NCBI GenBank assembly: GCA_019914995.1
Contig: CM034142.1
Span: 1,612,001-1,676,000, forward strand
DNA length: 64,000 nucleotides
Direction: 5' to 3'
Source of the DNA: Acanthochlamys bracteata
Taxonomy: Eukaryota; Streptophyta; Magnoliopsida; Pandanales; Velloziaceae
Shown here: one piece after another, positions 45,939 to 57,745 of the stretch
Layout: each line of letters starts with the position of its first letter
Position numbering within the stretch: position 1 is the stretch's first letter
Notes under the pieces: model-generated
Database searches by the model: none
Told to the model about the DNA's origin: nothing
What the model saw: only the letters and a program-made list of their open reading frames with translations
Position numbers and translations under genes: made by a program

Positions 45939-48235
45939 CAGTTACATGGCACTATAAGCAAGGTACATTGCAATATCTTCGGGGTCCTATTCTTTGTGAG
46001 TTCCAGCTGACCTGCATTTTGTTCTTTAACGCAATATCTTTGCATTTTTTTTAAATACAAGTTTTTTGGATTTTGATTGATTATAATTGGCATGGTTACA
46101 AACTGTCATATTATATATAGCTAGATTAGAAATATTTATCACGCTTGCACCTAAACATGTGATTCTTTTCTTTTTTTAAACAGATGCATGATTTATGTTT
46201 GCATTGTCTTTTGGAAGGCTTCATGAAGTCAAAATCTGTAAGGGTTCAGCCTTCAGCCGAAAGCAAGATTATTATGTAACTTTTTTGAAGGATACGACAG
46301 AACACTGTTGATGCAAATTTTTTGAATTGAGAAGAGTAGGAACTAGCTAAGAGTTAACTAAAGTGAGTAAGTGAGTTTGTGTCTCAGAATAACAAATGAG
46401 AACTGCTTTATTAAGAACATATTTGAATTATTATTTGAAAGTGTGAGGAGGGGGGATTTCAGAGAAATTTTGTACCAGATATGCAATAACCTATACTTTA
46501 CCATAAGAACAGTAGACTGTTTTATGGAGGAAAGTTGATTTTTGTGTTGTACTAGTTAAAGGCTTTTGACTCTGATGTTATGCTATTGCTAACACTACTT
46601 ACTCCAGCCAAATGTGAATAGTTAACTTATTCTACAATTTAGATTAGATGTATGATATGGAGGGCTTGCGAAGCTGAAATGCATGAAACCCTTCATGTAA
46701 AATGAAATTTGGTGATGGAGAATCCAGATATGTGGCAATTCCCAAAATTGTTTCTTCTTACAGAGAGTAGAATGCTAAATAAATAAGAAGCATTTGTATT
46801 GGCTTTTCAAATTACTTTTGTTTTTGGATTTCTTTTTTCTTTTAGCAAATGGCCCACTGGAGGAGAGAAACATCCATTACTAGAATCTTGAAAGTAACTA
46901 AGACGGTGCTATCCTGGAACAAAACTTCCTGAGAACACAAATTTATCATAAGTTGATGACATAAATATAAAATATTTTGTATATAGATAAAATAAAACTT
47001 CGTAGTTGAGATAATTGAGTAGCACCATGAATTTGTTGATTTCTTATTGGAGAGGTAAAAGCTTAGTTCATTGCTGTTGAACGGAAATTGTAGAATGTTT
47101 AAGTAAAGCCTCATAAGAAGTTGAATGTTTAAGGAAAAGCATATATGAAGCATAACTTCTAGACTGTATAAACTACTTCATGTGAATATGATTAGCTATT
47201 GTATTATATCATAGTCTGGGCATGCATATTTTTCATGCTTTATTTGAAATCTTCGTACTTGGAGAGGCTCCATAAGATCTCTAGAAGCTCAAAGTTCAAT
47301 TTTGGGGAAGCCATATGCCAAAGTTTGACTATCATGCAGGTATGGTGTTTATTGTCATTCCAACACATGTTATGCCATTTACAGTGTGCTCAGCATTAGG
47401 AGCAATCCAATTAAGCGCAAACTTGAAGAATTTTTTGTAGTAAAAGACCAATTTTAGGAAGAAATTTGCATTGAAACAAATCTTTTATTAGAGAAAAGTG
47501 GGCGTTGTCTTCTCGCATAGGGCTTGCAACTTGTGACCTCAATATCTTACAGGTTAGTTCATCCTGGATTTGATGTTTTAGAGTCAAAAGGTTTCCCCTA
47601 AAGAGTCTCAAGTTTGTCTTGTGCTTAGATTGAGCCGGACGGAGATGTACATTGTGTCAGATAATGGTGGATCATTTGGAATTGCCCATTACTACTATTT
47701 TAGCATAATATATAAGAGGTAACTCATACAACTCAAATTCAAACTAATTAAACTAGAGCTTAAGCTTCTATGCAAACAAGTTCTAAAAAGTATAAGAGAA
47801 GGAAAATATGAATATAAAACTTATGAGGAACTAACCATGCTTATGCATTTAAATATGACAAAATATCCAAGACCAAGTTTTTAATCCATTTGTTACATGC
47901 AAATTCAAACCTCTCATATAGACTCTAGAAGAGGCTTGGCTCATAGGTCGAGCTCAAATTCAGCTTCCCAGTTAGCATCAGATAATTATTTTCTAATTGG
48001 AAGTATGCCTTCATTATATGGAGAGAGATTGGAGGTAATCTTCTTAAGACCTTGAATAGGCTATCGTATTTGGTTTAAGCTTACCGTGACAAATGATAGG
48101 AACCTTGATACCCCGAACCTTTTCTTCATATGTTGCACCCATACAAAGTCATCTTTTTTGAATGGTGCGGGCCTACAATACTTGTTAGGACATTTCTATA
48201 ACTCTCACTTAAATGCACATTGTCTTCTTTCTATT
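45939..48235. other. 3' flank of the mTERF gene and gene-poor spacer
   Basis: The first 150 bases are the 3' flank of the mTERF gene (AACGCAATATCTTTGC near 46028 is also found after the pseudogene at 38392). The rest is AT-rich without a supported gene. A minus-strand stretch at about 48210-47930 contains short protein-like runs in two frames (VRGIKVPIICHG and LKKITSNLSPYNEG), which may be a decayed coding remnant, but I cannot name it. Confidence 0.4.
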
Positions 48236-48239
48236 ATTT

Positions 48240-49215
48240 TGGTTAAGAAGTCGGATAAAAATTGATCTGGTCCGATTGAGATAAAAATTTATCAGCATGT
48301 TTTGAATTCATAATTCTTCGTATACAATGGTGGATATCGAATTTGCAATTTTTGTATTAGCAGGATAATGTTGATATGCGATGATGTGCATTATATATAT
48401 ATATATATAGAGGATAAAGAAACATGGTGTACATGCTGGTAAAAAATGGCCGGCAAGATTTTCAAATTCAATCTTCACTATTGGATATGAAGAATCATGA
48501 GTTGTTAGCATATTGATAAAATCTCATCTCACTTTGAATACAAATCAACCTCCATTGAAACTTTTGATCAATGACACAAAAATTTAAAAATTGACAAAAA
48601 ATACATACATATTTCGTTTTTATGTCATTTTGATCAAGAGTTTCGATGGAAGTCGTATTCCGATTGAGTTAAAATTTTCTCAATATATTCCCAACTAATA
48701 GTTTTTAATATCCGACGGTGGAGATTAAATTTAGAGATCTCGTCGGTCACTTTTGGCCGGCATGTGCACCATATGTCCATATGTCAGCAAAAAGTGATCG
48801 ACGAGATTTTCAAATTCAGTATCTACGTTGAATATGAAGAATCATGAGTTGCGAACATATGATAAAATTTCAATTCAATTGGAATACGAATTGACCTCTA
48901 TCGAAATTTCTGATCAAAATGACACAAAATAGGTTAAATTGACAAAATATATATATTTTATTTTTGTGTTATTTTGATCAAGACTACAGATGGAGGTCGA
49001 TTCGTATTCATATTAAGCTAAAATTTTGCCCACATATTTCTAATTCATAATTTTTCATATCTAACAGGAAAGATTGGATTTGGAGATTTCGCCAGTCACT
49101 TTTGGCCGGCATGTGCACCATTGTGCATATATTATAGTTATTCAATCTCTACCCTTATATGAAGTGAGCATGTTGATAAAAATTTCAGCTCAATCGAACT
49201 ATTGAACGATCTTCA
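48240..49215. repeat. Chain of alternating inverted arms (two adjacent palindromes plus flanking half-copies)
   Basis: A roughly 160-base arm alternates in orientation six times: 48240-48400 (+), 48427-48600 (-), 48610-48767 (+), 48775-48950 (-), 48960-49130 (+) and 49140-49210 (-, short). Plus arms read TTTTGATCAAGA, GATGGAGGTCG, GATTGAG, TTTTTCATATCTAAC and GTCACTTTTGGCCGGCATGTGCACCAT; minus arms are reverse complements (GGTGTACATGCTGG, GGCCGGC, GAATCATGAGTTG, GATCAATGACAC). Two complete palindromes are 48427-48767 and about 48775-49130. This resembles fold-back or palindromic MITEs inserted into or recombined with one another. A related arm is part of the element at 60226-62919 (62713-62900). 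Confidence 0.65.
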
Positions 49216-49249
49216 TCCGGTCTATATATATATATAGATATATATGTAT

Positions 49250-51228
49250 CGGGTGGGATATCAGCACATCCCACCCTGTAGGCACTCATCAGCGACTATA
49301 AACACTCACTCAACGGAAGGTTCTGATGCAGCCACGTCGCTAAAATCAACGGTGCAGCAACAACACACTCTAATAAACAGATGAGTTTACGTATTCTCTC
49401 ACCATTCTCATTCTCAAACTTCTCATCTTCAAAAAATCACTCTCCCACACCGGTCGAGCTCCTTGCTCGATTCCGGCTCAATCTCGTCGGTTCCGGCTAG
49501 ATCCCGTTGATTCCGGCTAGATCTCGTCGCCTGCTTCGATTCCGGACAAAATCCGGCTCGACTGCGGCGCGTGCTTCGACTCCGGCCAAAATTAGGGCTC
49601 GGTTCCGGTTCGATTCCGGCGTTATGGGGCTCGATTCTGTCAAATCCGGCTTTATTTGCTCGGCTTTATCCCAGTCAGGCTTGATTGCGGCTTGAATTCG
49701 TCGGCTACTTCGGTTTCGGCTCAAATTCCGGCTCGATTCCGGCGATTTGGGGCTCGGTTCCGTCGATTTCGGCTCAATTTGCTCGCCTTGGTCCCACTCC
49801 GGCTCGATTGTGGCGTGAATTGCCGCCGCCGATTCGCTCGAATTCGGCTCGGATTCGGCGTGAATTGTCGCCGCTTCTTGATTCGCTCGATTCCGGCTCG
49901 ATTCCGGCGATTCGGGCTCGGTTTCGTTGATTCCGGCTCGAATTCGTTGCCTGTTTCGCTTTCGGCTTGATGCCGCGATTACGCTCGGTGCGCGCTGCTT
50001 GATTTACGGACAAATTTCGGTCCTATGCTTCGACTCCGATGAAATGCCGGTTGATTTGTATTAATTTGGATTTATTGGTTTTAGTTTTGATTGATTTGTT
50101 TTGTTTTTTGCTGATTTAATTTCTGGTTAATTTTATTTGATTTTTGGTTAATTTTATTTGATTTCTGGTGTATTGGTTTTGATTTCTGATGTATTGGTTT
50201 TGATTTTTGGTGTATTGGCTTGATTTCTGAATGGAAGGAGAAGTACGTAATGTCTTCTGCTTGCATCACAGAAGACAATCGAGTGAGTGCCTACACGTGG
50301 GAATGATGTGTTGAATGCATGGTTGGTTAGACTGTGTAGGCAGGTTGGTCCTGCATCACAGCCATTTTATATCGAGGTAATGACGAGTCAGGAAAAAAAT
50401 TTACTTGTTGTTCTTTCTTTCTGTCTTGGCGCTGCCTCTCTAAGTACGCAGCATAGCAATAAGGAGGGCCACTGGCAAAGCCAGTCGGCAACCACTGCAG
50501 CTGCAATTAGAGAAGGCAGTGCAAAGAGAGAAACAATAGTAAATGTTGATGTTGTTATGGAAAGAATGCTGGAAATGTATCTCATATACGCTGGAAATGT
50601 AGCTCTGAGTCTCTCTTCCTTTCTCTATTTCTTTTTTGCTGTTGCTTGAAGCATGCTGGAAATGTAACTCATGTACACTAGAGATTGTAACATACTGTTA
50701 TCAGCTTGAATGTAACACTACAAATGTATTCCATTCTTTTGTTGTAATCGGCTCCTCGCTCACGCAAGTGAAAGCTGCATGTATATAGCTTACTGTGTAA
50801 TACAACACACGCTCTTGTAATCTTCATAGTTTAATTAATGAAATTAATTTTTTTTAATAATTTTTAAATTGTGATTAGTGTGGAATTCATATGTGGTTGT
50901 TATTTTTTTCACGCCTGCCGCGTGCTTCCATGCTTGCCTGCTCCAGACAGCTCTGCTTCTCCATTCACTCTCTTTCTCCGAACAGCACCCATTAAACGGA
51001 TAACAAAAAATTTTACAACAATCAAAGAAAATAAAATCAAAATCAAAAATGAAAACCACATCTCTCCTCTGAAGAACAGCATCCATTAATCACCAATAAA
51101 AAAATTATAACAACTCTTTACAACATAATCTCTCCTTACTGAAATTAATTATTCTTTTAATTAATTTTTCAACACAGTGATTAGTGTGGTTAAGTATGTT
51201 TCTATTATATTTTTTTCGCGCCTAATAG
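49250..51228. repeat. Left terminal inverted repeat of MULE-2
   Basis: From the outer end: the terminal CGGGTGGGATATCAGC, the 49445-50030 GC-rich minisatellite, a T-rich tandem stretch with GGTGTATTGGTTTTGATTTC words at 50060-50230, a block with ACTGCAGCTGCAATTAGAGA, GAAATGTAACTC-type words at 50560-50760, and an inner part ending in TTCGCGCCTAATAG. Open frames in it (49656-49970, 50287-50649 and others) lie within the repeat, and the corresponding frames of the right arm are not conserved. Confidence 0.8.
49445..50030. repeat. GC-rich degenerate minisatellite in the left TIR of MULE-2
   Basis: Many imperfect copies of short words TTCCGGCTCGATTCCGG, GGGCTCGGTTCCGTCGATT and TTCGTCGCCTGCTTCGATT, in units of roughly 20 bases organised into a longer pattern. 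It contrasts strongly with the AT-rich surroundings. Long open frames on both strands arise from the repeat and are not likely proteins. The partner array is at 55540-56075. Confidence 0.75.
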
Positions 51229-51443
51229 GTATTCTACGCGCATAGCAGGTAATCTCGCGCGCTTTTCATCTTTTTCTTCGCCTACTCTGCTTCTCATTCT
51301 CGGCTTACTTTTCTGCTCCAATTTTCGTTCTTCCTTATTCTCCACTTTCACTGCAAATTTCCTTTCTTTCTACCGAAGAATTCTTCAACATCAGTGCAGC
51401 AATATTTTTACGTTCATCGTAAGCTACTCTGTTTTTTATCTCT

Positions 51444-53904
51444 ATGGCCGAAACAGAGGAGATTGGCTGTTCTGTTTCTACAACTCCGAACGTAATTATC
51501 GAAAAGGAAAAATCATTGTGCTTAAATATGATTTTTCCAAATCTTGAACAAGCAAAAGAAGCGTATATATATTATGGTAGAGCAACAGGATTTAGTGCGG
51601 TTATTCGAAGTACGCAAAAAAAAAAAGGATCGAATGAAATGATCAAATGTCTAATGACTTGTCAGCGTTTTGGAAGTTATAGAGATCATACAAGAAAGAA
51701 AACAGATGGAGAACCTGAGATACAAATTAATCCAAAAAGAAATAGAAATACAGTAAATGCGGGTGTCCAGCGAGCATAAAAGTGGCAAAATAACCAACTG
51801 GTCTTTGGAAGGTGATTCAGTATACCGACGAGCATAATCACAACATAATTAGTCCGTCAAAAAGAATGTGTATGTCCGTTTGTAGAAATATGCCCGCTGC
51901 TGCTAAAATATTGGTTGATTTATTTCGTGACGAAGGTATACCCGTTAACAAAGTTGTAGATATACTCGATGGATCACAATATCGTTTTGATGATAGAGAT
52001 TGCTGGAATCATTTGGGACCTTCGAAGGAATATAAGAAACCATTGTCAGGTGATGCAACCGCAGCTCTTGAATTTTTTTAAAAAAAGAGTATAGAAGATC
52101 CAAATTTTTTTTATATAATTTAGATGGACAGTGAAGCAAGGGCAATAAATTTTTTCTGGATAGACGGTCGATCACGCTTGTAGTATCAATATTTTGGTGA
52201 TGTGGTATTTTTCGACACAACATATCGTAAGAATGTGTATGAAATGTCTTTTGCACCGTTTACAGGAGTTAACCACCATATGCAATCGATTCAATTTGGC
52301 TGTGCTTTACTTCTGGATGAAACAGAGGAGTCATTTTATTGGGTTTTCGAGACCTGGCTTGCAGCAATGGATGGACGTGCCCTATCTTCTCTTATGACAG
52401 ATCAAGATAGAGCTATGATTGCAGCAATTGAGAAGGTATTTCCGAACACACGACATCGATTTTGCTTGTGGCAGGTGTTGAAAAAGTTTTCTGAAAAACT
52501 TCCACACATATATTTCAAGAAATCACGATTCAAAAAAGATATGAAAATATGTATTCGGGAAACTTATACGCCGAGTTTCTTTGAGATGAGATGGAAGGAA
52601 TTGCTATGTACATACAACTTGCAGGAGAACGAGTGGCTTCAAGGGATGTATGAAATTCGAAAAAAATGGATTCCAGCTTATCATTTCGACACTTTTTATG
52701 CCGGTATGAATACTACAGAACGCTCCGAAGTATGAATTCTATTTACGGTAATTTTTTTCACTCTACTACAACTCTTCGGAAGTTTGTAGTAAAAAATGAT
52801 AAATATTTGGCTAAAATTATCGAAAAAAAAAAAAAAGAGGATTATATTAATGAACATTCTAACCGTATTGTCAACAATCATGAATTCCTTCTGAAAAGTG
52901 CAGCAAAAGTATACATGAGAAATGTGTATGATAAGTTTAAAAAAGAATTCGAAAAAGCCTCAAGCTGAATATATGTTATATGATGATGTTAAGAGTAACG
53001 ATGGTTACACGACTTATATTTATAAGTCTCGGGTGCTGGGTGATGAGCGTAGGTGTACGGTGAAATTCAACCACGCCACAGAAGAAGGTTATTGTGAATG
53101 CAAACTGTTTGAGTTTGTAGAGATTTCTTGTGGACACCTTATAAAGATTTTTCAATCCCGTGATATGGAATTACCTAATCACTTCATTCTTAAAAGGTGG
53201 ATGAAAGGGGCTAATAAATATAGAGCTGAGTATGATGGTGGAGCAATATCAGGCCACGCAAATTCTGAGTTATTGAGGACTACCCAACTTTTGAAAATTT
53301 CCACACAGATATCGTATGAAGCTGGTGAAACAGATGCATCTTTTCAACTGATGTTGTAAACGTTACAAAAATTATCACTACAGATAAAGGAATTAAAGAA
53401 GACAAATGAAAGCACAGAAGACTATTTATGCATTGCCAAAGATAGCTCACAACTAACTGCCAATGCATCTCAAGTGCTACTCTTGAATCCCAACATTTCT
53501 CAAACAAAGGGAAGAAAAAAAGTTTGCAAGAATAGCGGTCGAATAAAAGGCGGCTTAGCAAAAACTATCGAAAAAGCCAAAGCAAAAATATGGAGGAGAT
53601 GTGCTTGTTGCTTGTTGTAAAAAAGTTGGTGTTAAATACGACAAACGGAATTGTCCTGACAATCCAAATAGAAAAAAGAAGATAAGTAAGTATACCGCTA
53701 CTGAATTTTTGATTTATAATGAACTTTCTTATAATAATTTATGTTAGTGTTTACATTCGTTAAATTTTTTTCTTGACAGTTATCGATAGTGATGCTGTTG
53801 AAGATAACGATGGAAACGATATTGAATCTATAAATACCACTGAAGACAAAGATAGCGATGATGAATTATCAACTGGTGATGATTTTGTACATGAATTTGT
53901 ATGA
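51444..53904 (+). pseudogene. MULE-2 transposase (FAR1-type, DDE, SWIM), decayed
   Basis: Homologue of the MULE-1 transposase. ATG at 51444 (MAETEEIGC). The FAR1-like N-terminus (LEQAKEAYIYYGRATGFSAV) is followed by a frameshift near 51755-51780. The frame resumes with DEHNHNI and CWNHLGPSKEYKKPLSGDA, a stop at about 52080, and stops at about 52123 and 52181. The DDE core follows: FFDTTYRKNVYEM, ESFYWVFETWLAAMDGRAL (intact where MULE-1 has a stop), MTDQDRAMI and NTTERSE, where a frameshift follows. The SWIM finger reads CECKLFEFVEISCGHL. Stop at 53357-53359; the zinc knuckle is degraded near 53600. A small last exon (53780-53904) after a GT-AG intron encodes an acidic tail. More damaged than MULE-1, so probably older or long silent. 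Confidence 0.8.
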
Positions 53905-54189
53905 ACTGAAAGGTGTTTGTTGTAATATACATGCTATATTTTAGATATTCAATTGTCTTTTTTTTTTTGTTCTCTGTAATTTTGGTCTTTGTTGTTTAAC
54001 AGAGTAAAAAATGTCTCTGTTCTTCTACTATTCTCAGCTGCTTATTTGAAAAGAGATCTTTGTTATTTTCTTCATTCTCTGTTTATGCTATGTTGTTTTT
54101 CTATTTTCCGTGATGTGGTGTTATTTTTTTGTTCTCCACTTGCTCTGTTTTGAATGGAACAAGAGAATCCTCTGTTTTAAGCATTTCAT

Positions 54190-54745
54190 TAAGCTGATAT
54201 TATTCTAAAGAGCTGTTATAATTTTTTTGTTGGTGCTTAATAGATACTGTTCGGAGTAGAAGAGATGTGGTTTTGATTTTATATTTTTTTTCTCTAATTG
54301 TTATAATGTTTTTGTTATTTAATGGGTGCTGTTTGGAGGAGAAGCGTTTAATGGAGCAGCGGTCTAGAGTAGACGAGCCGAGCATAAAAAGATGGAAGCA
54401 AGCTATTAGGCGCGAAAATAATAACAAGCATGATATAATAGAAACATACTTAACCACACTAATCACTGTGTTGAAAAATTAATTAAAAAATAATTAATTT
54501 CAGTAAGGAGAGATTATGTTGTAAAGAGTTGTTATAATTTTTTTGTTGGTGATTAATGGATGCTGTTCTTCGGAGGAGAGATGTGGTTTTGATTTTTGAT
54601 TTTGATTTTATTTTCTTTGATTGTTGTAAAATTTTTTGTTATCCGTTTAATGGGTGCTGCTCGGAGGAAGAGAGTGAATGGAGAAGCAGAGCTATTTCGA
54701 GCAGGCGAGCATGGAAGCACGCGGCAGGTGTGAAAAAAATAACAA
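54190..54745. repeat. Direct duplication beside the right TIR of MULE-2
   Basis: Two direct copies about 310 bases apart. Both begin near AGTTGTTATAATTTTTTTGT / AGCTGTTATAATTTTTTTGT, continue TTGGTG-TTAAT-GAT-CTGTTC, GGAG-AGATGTGG, then AATGGGTGCTGnT and end in GGAAG-type sequence (54190-54420 and 54525-54745). Only the outer copy has a partner in the left arm, so the inner copy arose in the right arm alone. Confidence 0.5.
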
Positions 54746-56289
54746 CCACATATGAATTCCACACTAATCACAATTTAAAAATTATTAAAAAAAATTAATT
54801 TCATTAATTAAACTATGAAGATTACAAGAGCGTGCGTTATATTACACAGTAAGCTATATACATGCAGCTTTCACTCAAGACGTGAGGCGAGGAGCCGATC
54901 ACAACAGTAAAGAATGGAATACATTTGTAGTGTTACATTCAAGCTGATAACAGTATGTTACAATCTCTAGAGTACATGAGTTACATTTCCAGCAATGCTT
55001 CAAGCAATAGCAAAAAAAAAATAGAGAGAGGAAGAGAGGCTCAGAGCTACATTTCCAGCATTCTTTCCATAACAACATCAACATTCACTGTTGTTTCTCT
55101 CTTTGCACTGCCTTCTCTAATCTGCATTGCAGTGGTTCTTGATCGCTTTGCTAGTGGCCCTCCCATCTTTGCTATCTTTGCGTACTTAGAGAGGCGTAAG
55201 CGCAAGAAAGACAAAGAAAGAAGAAGTAAATTTTTTTCCTAACTCGTCATTGCCTCGATATAAAATGGCTGTGATGCAGGACCAACCTGCCTACACAGTC
55301 TAACCAACTATGCATTCAACACATCATTCCCACGTGTAGGCACTCACTCGATTGTCTTCTGTGATGCAGGCAGAAGATATTACATACTTCTCCTTCCATT
55401 TAGAAATCAAGCCAATACATCAGAAATCAAATAAAATTAACCAAAAATCAAATAAAATTAACCAGAAATTAAATCAGCAAAAAACAAAACAAATCAATCA
55501 AAACTAAAACCAATAAATCCAAATTAATACAAATCAACCGGCATTTCGTCGGAGTCGAAGCACGGGACCGAAATTTGTCCGGAACCGAAGCAGGCTGCAG
55601 AATCGAGCCAGAATCGCCGGCATCGAGCCGAAAGCGAAATAGGTAACGAATTCGAGCCGCAATCGAGCCAGAATCAACGAAACCGAGCCCGAATCGCCGG
55701 AATCGAGCCGGAACTGAAGCAGGCGACGAATTCACGTCGCAATCGAGCCGGAGTGGGACTAAGGCGAGCAAATTGAGCCGAAATCGACGGAACCGAGCCC
55801 CAAATCGCCGGAATCGAGCCGAAATTTTAGCCGGAACCGAAGCAGCCGACGAATTCAAGTCGCAATCGAGCCTGAGTGGGACAAAGCCGAGCAAAAATAG
55901 GCGGTTGTGATCGAATCCCATAACGCCGGAATCGGCTAACCGAGCCCTAATTTTGGCGGAGTCGGCGCGCGCCGCGATGAGGTCGATTTTTTGTCGGAAT
56001 CGAAGCGGCGGCGAGATCTGCATTGGAATCAACGGGATCTAGCCGGAACCGACGGGATTGAGCCAGAATCGAGCAAGGAGCTCGACCAGTGTGGGAGAGC
56101 GATTTTTTGAAGATGAGAAGTTTGAGAATGAGAATGGTAAGAGAATACGTAAACTCATCTGTTTATTAGAGTGTGTTGTTGCTGCACCGTTGATTTTAGC
56201 GACGTGGCTGCATCAGAACCTTCCGTTGAGTGAGTGTCTACAGTCGCTGATAAGTACCTACATGATGGAATGTGCTGATATTTCACCCG
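54403..56289. repeat. Right terminal inverted repeat of MULE-2
   Basis: Inverted copy of 49250-51228. The match starts at CTATTAGGCGCGAAAAT near 54403 and runs to GATATTTCACCCG at 56289. It has its own copy of the minisatellite (55540-56075), shorter than the left one. Just inside it (54190-54400) lies an extra, diverged direct copy of 54525-54740, which the left arm lacks. Confidence 0.8.
55540..56075. repeat. GC-rich degenerate minisatellite in the right TIR of MULE-2
   Basis: Inverted partner of 49445-50030 with words CGGAATCGAGCCGGAA, GAATCGAGCCAGAATC and GGAACCGAGCC. It is about 50 bases shorter than the left array and the units are not in the same number, so the two arms have diverged by gain or loss of units while the non-repeat parts remain similar. 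Confidence 0.7.
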
Positions 56290-57520
56290 TATATATATAT
56301 ATATATGTACACAAACACACACATAACTCTTTCGCGCATATAAAATCGAATCATTCGATCGCTAACCGACGGCTTAGATTGAAAACACTGCAAACGCTTA
56401 GGGGATCCCTGTGGAGGGTAGCAGTGTTAATTCGCATTCCATATAGGATCTTTGTAGCTTTCTCTTCCTTCTTTCCTTTCTTTTCTTCATCCTCCCAGTG
56501 AGCGAGTTCCCTTGCCTCTCCCAGCCTCTACTTCAATTCCTCCCCTCTTCCTTTTTTTCCTTTTCTTCTCACTTTTTTTTCTGCTTCCTCTCTTCTCGCC
56601 GCCTCTCCGAGCGAGCGATGCGATCCGATCACTGGTCCCGCTGGTTTAGCCTCTCTGCACCGCCACTTCCATACGTCTCTCTCTCTCTCCCTCTCTCTCT
56701 GTCTCATTCTTTTTTCTTTATGTTTTTTCTGATTCCTGCTCATCAGTTTCTCTTGGATTTCAAGGCACTAATCAGTTCTTTTGGATTCACTTTCAGTGTA
56801 AGTTTTCTTTTTTGTTTTTTCCCTTTTTGATTCGTGTTGGAATTCGTGAGGATGTTTGATTGTTGTAATATGCAAGTAGATCTGGAAGTGTTTAGGAGTG
56901 AGGAAAGCATGTGTATGTTGTGATTTTCAGCAGAAGACTGTGCTGGTTCTTCGATAAAGGTGGCAGAGTTTATTTGTATGATCTATGTTTGGTGGGCTGT
57001 AGATTTTTTTGTGTACACAAATGGAAACTCTTATTAGATTCTGTGATTGGTGTTTGATTTTCTGATTTGGTATTGTGTTGGGTTTGGAGTGTTGTCCTGG
57101 CATGAACGTTCATATGCATGAATTTGTTTGCAAATTTCACGTTTTGATGACGGTACACAGCTCATCATATATCATTTACAAACTTTAGCTTAGCAACAAT
57201 CATTCACACTCAAAAAAGAGAGACTATTATGGAATTCTTGTCAGTGGGATGAAACATCTAACTATCAGTATTGAAAATTCTTTTCTTGAAACTTCAACCT
57301 GTTTGAGAAGTAAAACAGGCTAATCCAATTACTCTGAGGTTGATTTGATGTTTGCATAGTATCTCAATATACAAGCTTTCACTCTTTATCAGTGTACTTT
57401 ATTCTTGTGTGTTGTTAGATTATACTAATCTTTCACGGCCACCTTTATGGCTTCACCTAGCGCTTCATCTCTAAGCATTGTCAGCATTATTGATGTTGCT
57501 CTTTTCTATACGTTGCAGCA

Positions 57521-57745
57521 ACCATCCTAACAAGCTGGCATCTTCCTGTGACCTGCGGGAAACATAAACTCAAGCCTTATGAAACAGTGACTCTTGTGGT
57601 TTGTCAAACTTTGAGAAAAAGAAAGCAACCATTTTTTTGGAGCAAGGAAAAGGAAGCTTTTGATTTTTTAAGTAGTACTCTTTGTGGATGTAAAATGTTC
57701 CAAATGCTTGGTTTGTTGGATCTTGAGGATTCTTTGGTAGTGTAG
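57521..57745 (+). other. Exon-like open segment inside the non-autonomous element
   Basis: After a pyrimidine-rich tract and acceptor ACGTTGCAG, a 74-codon open frame runs to TAG at 57745. It includes TSWHLPVTCGKHKLKPYE and CQTLRKRKQPFFWSKEKEAF, which look protein-like, with several Cys and basic residues. It has no ATG in context, so it could be a terminal exon of a captured gene fragment. I do not recognise it. Confidence 0.3.

Larger units (their letters stand above)
49250..56289 (+). mobile_element. MULE-2: Mutator-like element with 1.9-kb terminal inverted repeats
   Basis: The left end CGGGTGGGATATCAGCACAT and the right end in reverse, CGGGTGAAATATCAGCACAT, are inverted copies that extend inward for about 1.9 kb. 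The likely 9-bp target duplication is TATATGTAT (49241-49249) and TATATATAT (56290-56298); because both lie in TA tracts this is ambiguous. Length is 7040 bp. Between the TIRs is a plus-strand FAR1-type transposase (51444-53904), now a pseudogene. The terminal sequence is unrelated to MULE-1 while the transposases are clearly related, so these are two families of one lineage. Confidence 0.85.

Noticed and set aside
47278-47320. Further mTERF fragment (AAAGTTCAATTTTGGGGAAG resembles AAGATTGAATTTTGGAGAGG)
   Set aside because: Similarity is confined to about 30 bases and no neighbouring mTERF sequence could be found.
49656-49970. 104-codon Arg/Phe/Ser-rich open frame as a gene
   Set aside because: Produced by the GC-rich minisatellite; all frames on both strands stay open for the same reason.
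55469-56032. 187-codon minus-strand open frame as a gene
   Set aside because: Same minisatellite in the right arm of MULE-2; repeated GARFRRF-like runs and no conserved domain.
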